Source of the DNA: Tetragonia tetragonoides
Lineage: Eukaryota > Streptophyta > Magnoliopsida > Caryophyllales > Aizoaceae
NCBI GenBank assembly: GCA_038025085.1
Contig: CM076147.1
Location: 35,750,766-35,814,765, forward strand
Direction of reading: 5' to 3'
DNA length: 64,000 nucleotides
Below the pieces are notes generated by a model that ran no database searches, was not told where the DNA came from, and worked only from the letters and a program-made list of their open reading frames with translations. Positions 1 to 12,172 of this stretch are shown here, piece by piece; the first letter of the stretch is position 1, and each line of letters begins with the position of its first letter. The position numbers were made by a program, and so were the translations under genes.

Positions 1-1801
1 CAATTTTTTTTCCCCTGAGAAGCGTTAATAGATGTAAAGTCAGTGTGTTGATCATGTAGAAGTTTTTGAAGGTTAATAACTTGTACTAGCTTCAAATTAG
101 TGACCAAGTTGATTTTGTCCTAATTAACTCTTGTGTGTTTTGACAAAATATGTCAAATTTATTGCAAATGATATGGCCGTGTGCTGCCGCTATTTGCCAT
201 GAGGGAGAAATTAGTGATTTGATTGATGTTGGTAAATCGGGCTTTGATTAATGTATTACACAAAGTACCAAAAATAGTTAAGACTTTTTCCACATGTACC
301 TTTTCTTATGAATAACTTGACTTTCATTTCTTGGAAGCACTCTGTTCTTCGACACCCATTATCAAAGTAGTAGGTTATTGATGCTAATCTCATGATTCAA
401 TTTGTATTAGTAGTAAGAGTAATGATATAGTGAAGATTTGAATTGATCTTAAACGAAATTTACACCCCAAAATATAGAACAAAGAATAAGTCTTGAGCTA
501 AATTGAGTGCCATTACAATAATAATAATCTATAATAAAGGTTATTTCACTATAATTTCGTTATGATTTCTTGTTGGTATTAGCATTTGGCAATGCTTATT
601 TTAGTTCTTCGATGTAGTACATGTCAACTTATTGTTATCTTAAAAGAGAAAAGGGGAATATTTACATAAACTACATGGAAAAACATTTTACTCCACATGT
701 CACATGGCGTCATTTGAAAATACATAATGTATGAAATTATAAATTTATTTACTATCAGGTACTCATATTTTTACATTTATAAGGGGCACAATAAATGGAG
801 TATCAATGAAACAGCGATCACACTTAAACGAGAGGCTAATCATATTTACTACCGTTTTAAAGATCACGACTCCACACTAACATAAACACAATATAGATAT
901 AGTTTCAACGTAAATCTTGTAATATGCTAGAAGTATGTCTTGGGTTGTCTTGCGTGTTAAGAGACATTTGACTTTATCCCAATCCTCCTAAAAGTCCTAA
1001 CTTATCCGTCAAATGCAAGCTTGAGATATGCTAATTGTGAGTTTTGTGGCATCTACAAGAGATTTTGAACTCTTTTATTTGTGAATTGTGACCAAGTATG
1101 ACCCGGTTCTCTTAATGTCCCTACAATTTGAAAGAATAAAAGGCACGTGAGTTGATGACGTGTAGGGAACAAATAAGGTTGTTAGTTTAATTTAGCTAAA
1201 GCTCTTCTTGACCGACTAATTAATTGCCTGAGGAAGACTAATAGACTATGCTTGATCACTGTGGTCAGTGGTCACAATTTTAACATACGCCTCAGTTTTC
1301 TTTTTTTTCTTCTTTTTTTTTTTGTTTTGTTTTGTTTTGTTTTGTGACACACACGCCTCATACTTAAAGAGTGTACTCATGGCATAAGTAGTTAGTTAAA
1401 TACTAGTGGTAGTAGATCTTATGCAACTCGTGAGATCAAAGTTAAATTCATATGAGTTATGAGTACTTCTTTCATTTGTTTGGCATAAAGTAACAAGGAA
1501 GCCAACTAGCTTTGTTAGGGTATTTAAGAAGCAAAACTTTCAACTACGGGCTAGGTTTCGAAATTTCAGTCACACTATTAACTATGATATATAAGTCGTC
1601 AAACTATTTGGGTGTAAACTTAGAACTATTAGACCACAACTATTGATTGTACTACTATATAACAATTTCTTGTATACTTAATCTAGCCTCCCCTAAAACA
1701 CGATTGCATATATGGCAGCGTAAAACTTCTTAGAAGGCTGGGGGTGTGTTGAATAGTAATGCTACTAAAGGGAGCACTTTTGATGGCAAGTTTCACATGA
1801 A
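1..1801. other. AT-rich intergenic sequence, no gene seen
   Basis: No reading frame with recognisable protein similarity and no RNA gene was found on either strand. The stretch is AT-rich with a T-rich low-complexity run at about 1301-1345 that includes repeated TTTTG units. It is distal sequence upstream of the aminopeptidase gene. Confidence 0.6.
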
Positions 1802-2017
1802 GGGTGTGTTCTTTTCACTTAATCAGTAATGAGTTTAGTTTGCTCAGTTTAGTTCAGTGTATCTCAATAGAGCCCGTTTCAGTTCAGTTTAGTCAGTGGA
1901 ATTCAGTCCAATTTAGGAATGTGATATACTTTTTCAGTCATAGATTACTATTTATTTCATTTAAATTCGGTTCAATAGACTTCATCCAGTTCATTGAAAA
2001 AACTCGAACATCACTAA
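1802..2017. repeat. MITE-like repeat with TCAGT-rich interior (tentative)
   Basis: The left end GGGTGTGTTCTTTTCAC matches the end of the foldback element at 51016-51611. The interior is built of short TTCAGTTTAGT-like motifs. The right end (around 2017) is poorly matched, so the boundaries are approximate. Probably a decayed PIF/Harbinger-type MITE. Confidence 0.35.
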
Positions 2018-2309
2018 ACTAAAATTAAATGACTAACCAAGGGGGGTGATTGAGTGATAGAGACTCAAATTACTCAACCATTTTAATCAAAGTCGAGGAT
2101 TTGAATCTCATATTGGAAAAAAATATATAAGCATTTCGCTCTAAAATCCCCTATCCCATTCATGCAAGAGTTTTTTTTTGGGTGTAATTTCATGCAAGAG
2201 TTTGCTAAAGTAAATCAACACTGAATAACCAAAATATTCAGAGCAGTATCTCAATTATGCCCCCAAATCCAATTTCTTATAAAAAAAACACACACACTTA
2301 TGTTATGGC

Positions 2310-2560
2310 TAGAGCTGGGCAAATGGGCGGGTCGGGTCAAGTCGACCCGTTTTGGCCCGTTTAAAATTTAAAAAGTGATTTTTTAGTAAAAAAAAATTAA
2401 ATGTGTCGGCCCATTTACGACCCGCAATGACCCGCTTAACTTTTAAATGGGCCGGCCCATTTTGACCCGCCCATTTATGATAATAAGCGGGTCATGACCC
2501 GCTAATGGGGCGGGTCGGGACTGGTCGGTTAGCGGGTCCCCGCCCACTTGCCCAGCTCTA
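2310..2560. mobile_element. hAT-type MITE, 251 bp
   Basis: Inverted ends TAGAGCTGGGCAA and TTGCCCAGCTCTA bound a GC-rich interior made of GGGCGGGTC and GACCCGC blocks. It is flanked by near-identical 8-bp target-site duplications, GTTATGGC and ATTATGGC, as expected for hAT elements. The element at 49652-50320 has the same termini, so this is a family. It lies about 290 bp upstream of the aminopeptidase start codon. Confidence 0.8.
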
Positions 2561-2690
2561 ATTATGGCTCACTTAGACCCGATTTCTTTTTCTACTAAAG
2601 TCTAGGTGGGCGGAGGACCTATTAAAATTCTGAATATAATTGCTACTGATCATTATAACTCTTTCTTGAATTAATATATTCCCGTCCTCT

Positions 2691-2697
2691 TATAAAA
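2691..2697 (+). promoter_or_regulatory. Candidate TATA box of the aminopeptidase gene
   Basis: TATAAAA preceded by a C-rich stretch, about 160 bp upstream of the ATG at 2852. This would give a 5' leader of roughly 130 nt, normal for plants. Assigned from position and sequence only. Confidence 0.45.
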
Positions 2698-2851
2698 AAA
2701 ATAAATAAATTAATTATGCCCCCAAACCCAAATCAAAGCTCCCTCCAATTTTAAAGCCTCAAAAATCCCTAGACATAACCTCACTTTATTCTCCTCTCTT
2801 CTCCCATCAAAACATCTCCATCTCTCTCTCAAAAACCTCAAAACCCTAACA

Positions 2852-5800
2852 ATGGCGCCAATTGATCCACACTCATACACATGCTCAACCCACCCATTCA
2901 CTACCCATATCTCTCTCTCCCTCTACTTCGACTTCCCCTCTTCAACAATCCACTCATCCGCTCTCCTCTCTCTCTCTCCTCTCCTCACACAGGCCCTCTC
3001 TCACTCGACACACGATCACTTTCAATTTCCTCAATCATCGACCCACAAACCCAAACTCCTATCCCATTTTCTCTCTCCTCTGAAAAACCTGACCCCATTA
3101 AAGGCTCACTCTTGTCCGTCTCTTTATCTAATCAATCTGAGTTGTTAATTTGTTTCAAAACTTCGCCTAATTCTTCGGCTCTTCAATGGCTTAAACCACC
3201 TCAGACTTTTAATAAAACTTCGCCCTTTGTTTATACTCAGTGTCAGGCTATTCATGCTAGGTCCATATTTCCTTGCCAGGATACTCCTGCTGCTCGGATT
3301 AAGTATTCGGCCCGGATTAATGTTCCGAGACCGCTTTCGGCCGTCATGTCGGCCCGACATGTCGAGCGCCGGGTTCCGGTTGCTGGTGAGTGAGACTGAG
3401 ACTCTCTCTCTTTCTTTTTTGTTTCAATTGAAATGTACATTTTTGGATAAATTTAGTATTGTTATTGTAATGTGGTTAGTGGAGTTGGTGGGTTACTAGG
3501 GATTTGTTTGGAATCAAATGATTGAAATTAAAAGCAATGGGTGGGTGATCATTTTTTGGAGATCTTATTTGGTAAAGATGCTTAGTGAAATAGAGTAATG
3601 TTATACCAGTATGCGGTTGCGTTTGATGTGGAAGCTTTTATCATAATGTTTTGTTTATTTATTATGTATTGTTTAATTAGAAAGGTGTCTTCTTTGGTGA
3701 TAATAGCATATCTAATTTTGTCACTGTTGTCAAGGAGTTCAAGCTGGAATTTGTCCATAACAGATTGAACCTTTGGAGTAGACTTTAGTATTAATAACCA
3801 GCATATGGTTAGATGCCTCTGGGCTATAAGGTGTAATTTTGTGAAACGATTACGATATTGTATTTTTATGCATGAGGTAGCATCAAATAGTTTAGTGTTA
3901 CACTCCACTGTTGGGAATTGTTGATAGTTGTCAGTTTGCCTTTGGTTCTTAATAGAATGTCTTGCTCTTTAATACTCCACCAACTTATAGAGCAAGAATA
4001 TTACATGATAACTCGAGTTAGGATAACTTGAGATGAGAGGGTTAAGGATAAACTACTACTGTAAGAGGATACTGGAATAATTTTATCGGGATGTACTGAA
4101 TCGTAAAACTGAGTTAATTTGGTCTCTGGGGTTTGGAGAGTGGGGTGGGGTGATGAGTATTTTGTATAGCCTATAGGTCATCTCTTACGCACCCTTGTGA
4201 ATATTGTAGGTTACAGTTTTCTTGGTTTGTCTGTTCGATTAAGATCGTTGTTGTTGTAATGTGGTTATTGGAGTTGTTGGGTCACTAATGGATTGAGAAT
4301 AAAAATTAAGTGAAATTGAAAGGGATGGCTGATTATATTCTGAGATGTAATTTGATAAAGATACCCAATGGAATAAAGTAATATTTTACCATTACGGGTT
4401 TGCTTTTGATGTGGAATCTTTATCAAAATACTATTTTCTCTCGTAATTGTTTAATTACAAAGGTATCTTGTTTGATAATACATCATATTTAATTGTCACT
4501 GTTCAAGCTGAAAATTCAACCATAACAGATTGAGTGTTGGAGTAGAGACTTTGATAACTACCATGATTTTAGATGCTTCCAGAATTTATGTCTTTAATTG
4601 AGTGAAAATTAAATTATGGGGATTTTATGTCTCTGCATGAGCTTCAGATTTGGGAACTATTGATTTATAGTTGAGCCTCCTTTAGGTTTAAATAGATTGT
4701 CAAGCTTCAGAGCTAGAAAAGTAAATAGGAGAAAAACAATCTCGAGTTTGAATCACAGGAGTTGAGAAGGCTGTGGATAGACTACTACTATATGAGATGC
4801 TGGACATTTATGTCAGGACATGCTGAGCTCTATACGGAGTGAATATGGTTTTTGGGGGTCGGAGGAGAATGATACTTGTGTTGGTCATCTCTTAGTCACC
4901 CATGTATATTGTAGCTTACTGTTTCTGACCTTTAAATAAGTTTATTTTTAAGATATTGGTTAGGCGTTGGTAGAAACTGTTGCTGTTTGTTCTAGTTGGA
5001 ATACTGGTATGCATATCTTAGTTGTATTGCATAGGTAAAAATTTATACTAACTTCAGAAACTAAACATCATTGAGATTTAAGAATGACTCAATTATCACA
5101 GTATTCTATTGAGTTCATTATGTCCTACAAAGAGAACTGTAAATGTGAATTTATTAAGTCAAATAGAATATTTATAACAATTCTATTATGACCTTGTGCC
5201 ACTTATTTGCCCTAGAAGCTTTTTAGTGTTTATGTTTTTGAACTTGATATGTTACTCTCTCTGATATGTGGATTTTCAACGTTCGATTACTACTTTCTTT
5301 TTTACAAATGTTGATTACATAGGTGAGGCGGCAATGGCTTGTGATGATTCAATGTGGTGTGCTGAAAACAGGTTGGTGGAAGAGTTTGTGATGGAGCAAC
5401 CAATTCCACCATACCTATTTGCATTTGCTGTTGGTGAAATCAGCTACAGGGAGGTAGGTCCAAGGACAACGGTGTATGCCGAGTCTGTGCCCTCAGTATT
5501 GGATGCAGCAGCACGGGAGTTTGCAGGAACTGAAGATATGATAAGGCAAGGGGAGAAGTTATTTGGCCCTTATGATTGGGAAAGGTTTGATTTGCTAGTT
5601 CTACCTCCTAGCTTTCCATACGGGGGAATGGAGAACCCAAGGATGGTGTTTCTGACACCAACAGTCATAAAAGGGGATGCGACTGGAGCACAGGTTGTGG
5701 CACATGAACTTGCTCATAGTTGGACCGGCAATCTAATTACAAACAAGAATAATGAGCACTTCTGGCTGAATGAGGTACAAATTCTGTGTTGGTAATGTTA

Positions 5801-8196
5801 ATTTGTTGTGCATTTCATCATTTGTTAATTGTGTTGCAAGATCACAACTTTCATTTAATTACCAGTGACATGAAAACAATGGGACTGAATAGTAATGCAC
5901 TAGTGCTATGGGGAAATACATTCCTGGAGATTGGACTAGTATGCATGGCTCGCTATAGCTACAGAAACATTACTTGGAAACCTTCATCCTAAAAGTGACA
6001 CCCTACATCCCACGACTGCACATGTAGCTCATGGGCTATCTTTACTACCGTCTGTGATTAGCAGATGACCAAACACACTAATAAACTTGAGTAAAATTCA
6101 ACAATGTCTTCAGGAATTATATAGAAAAAAAATGCTTGACTAATTTATTTATTTATATTATGTTTCAGGGTTTCACAACTTATGCAGAAAGGAGAATTGT
6201 TGAAGTAGTGCAAGGAGAGGATATGGCTGCTTTAAATATAGGTATAGGTTGGAGGGGCTTAAATGATGAAATGGAAAGATTTAAAGATAACATGGAGTTC
6301 ACGAAGCTTAAAACAAACCAAGAAGGAGTGGATCCAGATGACGTATATTCCCAAGTTCCATACGAGAAAGGTTTCCAGTTCATATGGCGTATTGAACGTC
6401 AGGTATGTTTGGGTTGTCAATTGTTGAAAGGGAGGCGTCGGGATTTTTGCTGATTCACTTCCTTGTGATTTTGCAGATTGGCAGACCTGCGTTTGATGAG
6501 TTCCTTAAGAAGTATATTAGCACCTTCAAGTTTCAATCAATTGATACTGAGACCTTCTTGGACTTCCTGAAAGCGAATGTCCCTGGCATAGAGAAGGATA
6601 TCGATCTGGAGCTGTGGACTGAAGGCACTGGAATCCCTCCGGATGCTTTGGAACCAGTATCCAGCATTTACACTAAGATTGTTTCACTCGCAAATGAGTT
6701 TAAAAACGGGCGGATGCCAAAGGATGATGAAGTTGCAGACTGGGGAGGGCAGGAATGGGAGCTTTACTTGGAGAATCTGCCTAAATCTGTTGAAGCTTCA
6801 CAGGTATTAATTTCTCACTTTTCATGCATTTTTATTATGGGATCTTGTATCCTGTTTGAGATTCCGTGTGATCCTTATGCAAAACAGAAAAGGCCATTTC
6901 TTGCTTACGTTTAGAGTTTACTTACTATTGGGCTTGGATTGGTCTTGCTCCATGGGTAATTAGAGATTCTATTTGTTAGTGTAGTTAATTCTATTTGTTA
7001 TTTGAGGGTGTGATGACATCTTCATGAATCTTTTGAGGTGTGCTTTTCTTTGGAGAAAGAGATGAAATGTACCTAATATATGCCGAAGTTATAGATGGGT
7101 TCTTGAATTGTTTGTTGATTGTGAGCTGCCGTTGCTTGGGGGGAGGGGGCTTCATATCTTTTACTCTCCGCAGACCCTGCCATTCTGCCAAGGGTTGTAT
7201 TACTGACTGGGGGTGGTCTGGAGTGAAATTCCATTAACTGCCACTCTTCAGGTCCTCAATAACTTTGAGCTGCTTTAGAAAGGAGATGTGTCTATTTAGC
7301 TTATGGTAGATATTCGTTTTTGTGGCTGGGTATGGGGTTTCAGGTCTCACTGTGTCAAAGAATGAGAGTATGGTCTATAGTTAGAGACTGGAGAGACGAA
7401 CTGTCCAGAGCCTTGATGGGGAGAGAGAGTAAGGGAGAAGGGAGAACAACACCAACTTCAACAGCAGCAGAAGATCCTTGCGCACCAGGGGAACCTCACT
7501 GTTTTAATGATCAAGGATCTCCATTTTGCTTAAGTAGTCCTGTTACCACCTGTCCATCCCTTTTCTGTGCAGGTCATCAAAGGTCAGCCACATTTTTGAC
7601 ACTGGGCAAACACTGACCCTAGTTATCAACAAAGTGGGAAGTGGTTTATTTTTTCTAATTTTATTTTGTTTCCTTTTACTTTTTCCCTGTTTGGATGAGG
7701 GAGTGATGTTTTTGGTTTAGTATAGAAGTGTTGCGTGTGAGAATATGTATGTAATATCAGCTATTAAATTATTTTACCATGCATGTTTGTCCTAGATGAT
7801 GGGTGTATGGAATATCTTTGAGTTTGTAGTTCGGATCTGTCTTAAAGTCTTCTCTTTGATTGACCTGTCATTTGAGATATCATTTGGTTGATGTATCAGA
7901 TCTCAGCATTGGATGCACGCTTCCGGCTTGCTGAATCAAAGGATTACGAAGTGAAAGTGGCATTTCTTCAGCTGGCAATTCCATCCAAGTGTCGGGATTA
8001 CTATGGCGAGGTCGAGAAAACCTTAAAGGAGGTTGGGAGAATGAAATATCTCCGTCCCCTTTACACTCACCTCGTTCAGGGCACCGGAAATGAAGAGGAG
8101 AAAATACTGGCTAAAAGATTGTTTGCAGAAGCCCGGGACACCTACCACCCAATAGCTCAAGGAGTTGTAGAGGCCATTCTTTCTAAACACAGTTAG
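2852..8196 (+). CDS. LTA4H: Leukotriene A-4 hydrolase-like M1 aminopeptidase, five exons, frame break in exon 1
   Basis: Zinc aminopeptidase / epoxide hydrolase homolog of peptidase family M1, probably cytosolic. Exons: 2852-3385, 5323-5774, 6169-6402, 6477-6803 and 7900-8196, all with GT-AG introns. The start ATG sits in a good plant context (AACAATGGCG). The zinc site is HELAHSWTGN with H305, E306 and H309, then E328 in HFWLNE, which fits HExxH-X18-E exactly. The substrate motif GGMENP is at about 278-283, and the PYEKG tyrosine region and C-terminal helical domain are present. The product would be about 613 aa, close to the plant family length. Oddity: the coding sum is 3n+2. The frame shifts between about 2983 and 3001, inside CA/CT dinucleotide runs, so exon 1 as written does not read through. 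Either the allele is broken or the sequence has a 2-nt error; everything after the break is intact and conserved. Confidence 0.9.
3455..4940. repeat. Diverged tandem duplication inside intron 1
   Basis: About 3455-4235 and 4240-4940 are two diverged direct copies of a roughly 750-bp unit. Shared landmarks in the same order include GTAATGTGGTTA..GGAGTTG, TTTGATGTGGAA, CATAACAGATTGA, ATAGACTACTACT-like blocks and GGTCATCTCTTA. The copies differ by many substitutions and indels, so the duplication is old. It makes up most of the 1.9-kb first intron of the aminopeptidase gene. Confidence 0.75.
6804..7899. other. Intron 4 of the aminopeptidase gene
   Basis: This 1.1-kb interval between exon 4 (donor CAG|GTATTA) and exon 5 (acceptor TATCAG|ATC) contains no recognisable element. 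Open frames in it show no protein similarity I recognise. Confidence 0.7.
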
Positions 8197-9152
8197 AAAG
8201 ATTTAGTACCTGGAAGTGGGAAGAGCTGTTGTTGAGTTATTTATGCCTTGGTGTTGTGTAAAACTCCTCCAATGCTGGCTGATGATGACACAAGCAGTCA
8301 ATGCGTAACTCTGATCTATGGCTACCATTCCCGCTGTTGCGGACATGACCCTGATTCTTGCTCCGTATTATGTAAATTCTTCCAATTGCTTGAAAATTTC
8401 TTTGCTTTGGCGCATCTTGGTAACATTTATGTGTACCTTCTATAATATTAACTAATTTCTTTGAGCGTCTTCGAAAAATTCTCCTTTAATCAGCTGTCTT
8501 TGAAAATTTCTCCATGTGAGCGGCAGACATGTATAGATCTTGATCTCTCTTTTAGCCTGGCCGAAATAACAGATTCACACCGGTAATATTATTTTTGCAG
8601 TTATGCTGCTGCTACGAAATATTCGACTGCTACTCGGCTGCTACGCTGTTAATCCTTATAAACTGTTTGTAGATGTGAGAACAAGTTCATTTGCAGGAAC
8701 TGTCTTATGTGAATAGTTTTTGCACCATGAAATTACAGTACCGATATAGTTACTGCAGATTTTAAACCGAGAGAGGAGAACGAGCTTGCGCATGCATTAG
8801 CTTCATCATGCTATGGAGTCACTTTCAGAGTTTAATGTAGTGCAGACGTTCGTACTGTACCACCTAACTGCAAACATGCTTAGTTCTTGACAACTCTGTA
8901 AGGTTGTTTTGTGGCCAAGACTTATTCCTATGTAATTTATAATATGTTTTAATGTTACCAAAAAAAGAATTAACCACCAATTCTTGAAAAGCGACACAAA
9001 TTGACAGTTAGAGAAGAAAGGAACCACAAAATCACCAGCAGTGCAACAAGTGTTTCGAAACAATGGAGAACAAATCTAGAATCTTACAACCAAGAAGGAA
9101 TTTTCACAAGCAATTCCGCAGTTCGCCATTGAATTGATCTCCCCTCCCATAT

Positions 9153-9242
9153 TTATGCTACTATCATCATAAATATTCCGAGGATAGCAAACAGCACCAT
9201 GTCTGGATCAGTCCCCCAGTAGACGCCCCAGGACCATATCAT
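9153..9242 (-). CDS. Candidate 29-aa membrane micropeptide or last exon (unidentified)
   Basis: An ATG-started frame of 29 codons. It begins MIWSWGVYWGTDPDM and ends in the hydrophobic stretch VLFAILGIFMMIVA, which is long enough to be a tail-anchor helix. The same frame is open for 14 further codons upstream before a stop, so it could be the final exon of a spliced gene. I do not recognise the family. Non-random features are the aromatic/GTDPD patch followed by a clean hydrophobic tail. It may be chance. Confidence 0.25.
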   Translation of the reverse strand: MIWSWGVYWGTDPDMVLFAILGIFMMIVA

Positions 9243-9532
9243 TTTATCATCAAATAAAAAGAGATAAACTTCAGAGTTATAATCTCAGCCCTTGCATGTT
9301 TCAAAAGTATGAACAATTGATCATGAACAAAATGCAAAAGAAGATTTAACCCCTTTCATCTTCTCCACACATGTCAGTATTTCAGAATTGCTCATGTAGT
9401 GACTTCAGTTTCAGCGGCATTACTCATGAAAAACAAAAGGACAGAATGTCATTGTGCAAAGTGAACTTTTTGCACTAGATTTTATATAATGGGAAGAGGA
9501 ACAATGCTACAAATAAAGCAATATAATCTCTT

Positions 9533-9627
9533 TCTTTCACATTATGTAAAGGGCTTGGTCGACCTGATTGAATGACTAATTCTTTCACATTATGTAAAGG
9601 GCTTGGTCGACCTGATTGAATGACTAA
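9533..9627. repeat. 48-bp direct repeat, two copies
   Basis: Two adjacent, essentially identical 48-bp units, each beginning TCTTTCACATTATGTAAAGG and ending in TTGAATGACTA. The near-identity implies a recent local slippage or duplication event. Confidence 0.9.
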
Positions 9628-11473
9628 AAGATGGTAAATACTAAATAGTAACTCACCAGAACAGTTGCAGCAAATCAAGCAATGGTCATCTGTCAAGCAG
9701 GAATACATAACATGATTTGGCTGATGGCTCTCAAGTTAGCAACAATTCAGAGTATCGAATAAGTGTCTAAACGCTAAAACACAGATGACATGTGATGTTA
9801 GCAACTGAAGTCCTCATAATCCTGGAATTCACAGCACTCATGCAAGTTCACTGTAGGATCTTGAATAGAGAAGGGTCTAAAGGATCAGCGAAAATGCTTG
9901 GATTACACATTGGGAAACTTGCAATGATCATTTATTGGTTATGGTGACATCCAACACATGCAGATGCAGTCATACAAAGTCCATAACTGCGAAACCTCTA
10001 TATTCTGTAACCAATGTTGGGGAACATTACAAGAGCAATAAGTAAAAGCTGCAAGCTCGTGAAGAAGGTAGAGTAGCCATCATAGTAAGGAAAAGGCAGT
10101 TCCAAGAATAAAGATAGTTATGAAATAAGTTCTCATATAAGGCCATCTGCTATGATTTCGAAACAACGGATCGTCCAAGTTAGGGTACAATACTAGTTGG
10201 TGGAGTGAATGACTTTACTTTTGGGAGGGGAATTATCAACAAGTGCCATGCAAGAGTAGCTAGCCAAGATATGTCATGCAATACACAAAGACAGATTCTT
10301 AGAAATCAGTTAATGAGATGACATCAGTGGTGTGAATTACAAGATGCGGTTTTGCATTCAACATAAAACTTCTCATAAGTTTGGTGTTCATTCTGTATAG
10401 CAAGACATGTGTCAACTCTTAAGACTAATATTTTATCTGTAAACAACACTTTACTGTACTCTAGAATGATATGCTAACTACGTAATTCCCGGTATTCCAA
10501 CCACTTCGAGGTATCACAGACATGAGCCAACTAAAACTTCTTTTTTTTTTTTTTTTTTTGAGGGAATGAGCCAACTAAAACTGAATGCCACATACAGAAT
10601 ACTCCATGTACGAGTCTCTTTGGTAATAAATGATTCTCATCATCTATGAGCTTCTATGTTGGTGAATTTTCTACTGGAACCTTCAAGGTAATATGACCAC
10701 ATGATAGTATGGATGCAGAATCGCCCTCAGAAAAGCCATGACCTTAGAGGGCTTGGGACTTGGGAGTTAAGACCTCAGAAAACTCCATTAGTAGTGCTGG
10801 TAGATCACTTGGTACCTTGGCTCACTTCAATTTTAGTGGAAGGGAGTAAAAGATGAAGAACATTTGATCACAAAATTCTTCTTTGCCTTAGATGATGATC
10901 AATTGATCATGATGGGTGAACTCTGACATCATATGATCAAGTCTAGTGACCAAGAGCTCCTTGATCACAGTATTACTTACAGCCTAACATCTCACTTTCG
11001 GATGCTCAAACAAAGAATATACTTTATAAACAATGGAACAAAGCATAGCCTCAAATAAATAAACTCATTCATCAGTATCAATGTCAGAGGCAAGAACAAC
11101 CAAAAATCCACCAATACCATCAATTGCAAAGACACATTACAACAACCTATGAACATTACATCACACACCAAATAAAAATTCAAACAAACCGAGGAGGAGG
11201 AGAACAATCAAAATCATTTCAATCCAAAAACTTGCTTAAATCATCATATCATACTCACCAATCCAAAGAGAGACCTGGAACTTGATCATAGCAAAAGTAA
11301 TTTGATTCTATTCCAATTCACTTCATGATACAATTCATCAACCCCACCTCTACAATTTCCCACTACTAACAAGTAATAACAAAAAACCAAAATGCCCAAC
11401 ACCAAAATCCAAAAAAACATGAAAGATAAACAACAACTTACAACAATAGGACAATCCTTGTCCAGCATTGCTA

Positions 11474-12172
11474 CTATTGCCCACCACCACCTCCTTGCTC
11501 ATCTTCAAGCTTCTTGATATAGGCCTTCAAAACCAGCACCAAATCCCTAGCAGGAGCCTGAAGTGTACCCACAAGGGCAGTTGAAGGACCCTTCAAAGCC
11601 CCCAAAATCTGAGCATAAAGTTCATTCCTTGAAGGCATAGTTTCCAATGTCTTAACCTCTTCAGGCCCATAAAACTTACCCTCAAAACAAGCCCCAGTAA
11701 AATCATTCTCTTCAAGCTTTTTCTCTTTCTGAAATGTCCTATAAGGCTTGATACCAGATGGGATTTCCTCAGTTTGCACAAACAACCAAGCATTCATCCC
11801 TGTCATACATGGTTTCAAAGCTTCCCACTTTGTGTTCTCAATTGCCTTGTAAACAAGAGTGTTTTTGGCAACAATTAGCTTGATGTTTTCTGGGAGAGCT
11901 TGTCTGAGTTCTTGGAATTGCTTAACAGTGAAGCCCTTGTAGTTAATGGCAGCCAAAAGGTAACAATCTTCAAGTTGTTTTTTGACAGTTTCAACAGTTT
12001 CTTCCTTTTTTGTGCGGCTAATTGCGGCTCTAATGGAGAAATGTGAGGTGGGTTTTTTTGTGAAGGTGAAATTGAGGGGTTTTGAAGGGAAGAGGGAATT
12101 CGGGTATGGGGAGGAGAGAGAAAGAGATTTGGTTGTGGGGAGAGGTTTGGAGAGAGAAAGGGTGACCTCCAT
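11474..12172 (-). CDS. RPL10: 50S ribosomal protein L10, chloroplastic
   Basis: A single-exon, 232-aa nuclear-encoded L10 protein that forms the base of the L7/L12 stalk of the plastid ribosome. The first 48 or so residues are rich in Ser, Thr, Pro and Lys with almost no acidic residues, typical of a chloroplast transit peptide; cleavage is plausible near SIRAA. The L10 domain follows: the KKEETVETVKKQLE helix, YKGFTVKQFQELRQ, LIVAKNTLVYKAIE, then GPSTALVGTLQAPARDLV and a C-terminal helix that binds L12 dimers. The tail ends DEQGGGGGQ. The start is the first ATG of the frame and gives the normal length. It lies tail-to-tail with the aminopeptidase gene. As I recall, Arabidopsis At5g13510 and At5g13520 are the same pair, which would be conserved microsynteny. 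Confidence 0.95.
   Translation of the reverse strand: MEVTLSLSKPLPTTKSLSLSSPYPNSLFPSKPLNFTFTKKPTSHFSIRAAISRTKKEETVETVKKQLEDCYLLAAINYKGFTVKQFQELRQALPENIKLIVAKNTLVYKAIENTKWEALKPCMTGMNAWLFVQTEEIPSGIKPYRTFQKEKKLEENDFTGACFEGKFYGPEEVKTLETMPSRNELYAQILGALKGPSTALVGTLQAPARDLVLVLKAYIKKLEDEQGGGGGQ

Larger units (their letters stand above)
8197..11473. other. Intergenic region between the aminopeptidase and RPL10 genes
   Basis: Convergent 3' ends: the aminopeptidase 3' UTR starts at 8197 and the RPL10 3' UTR lies just below 11474 on the other strand. Contents seen are a small minus-strand ORF at 9153-9242, a 48-bp tandem pair at 9533-9627 and a T-run at about 10541-10559. No larger gene was recognised; a non-coding transcript cannot be excluded. 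Confidence 0.5.
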
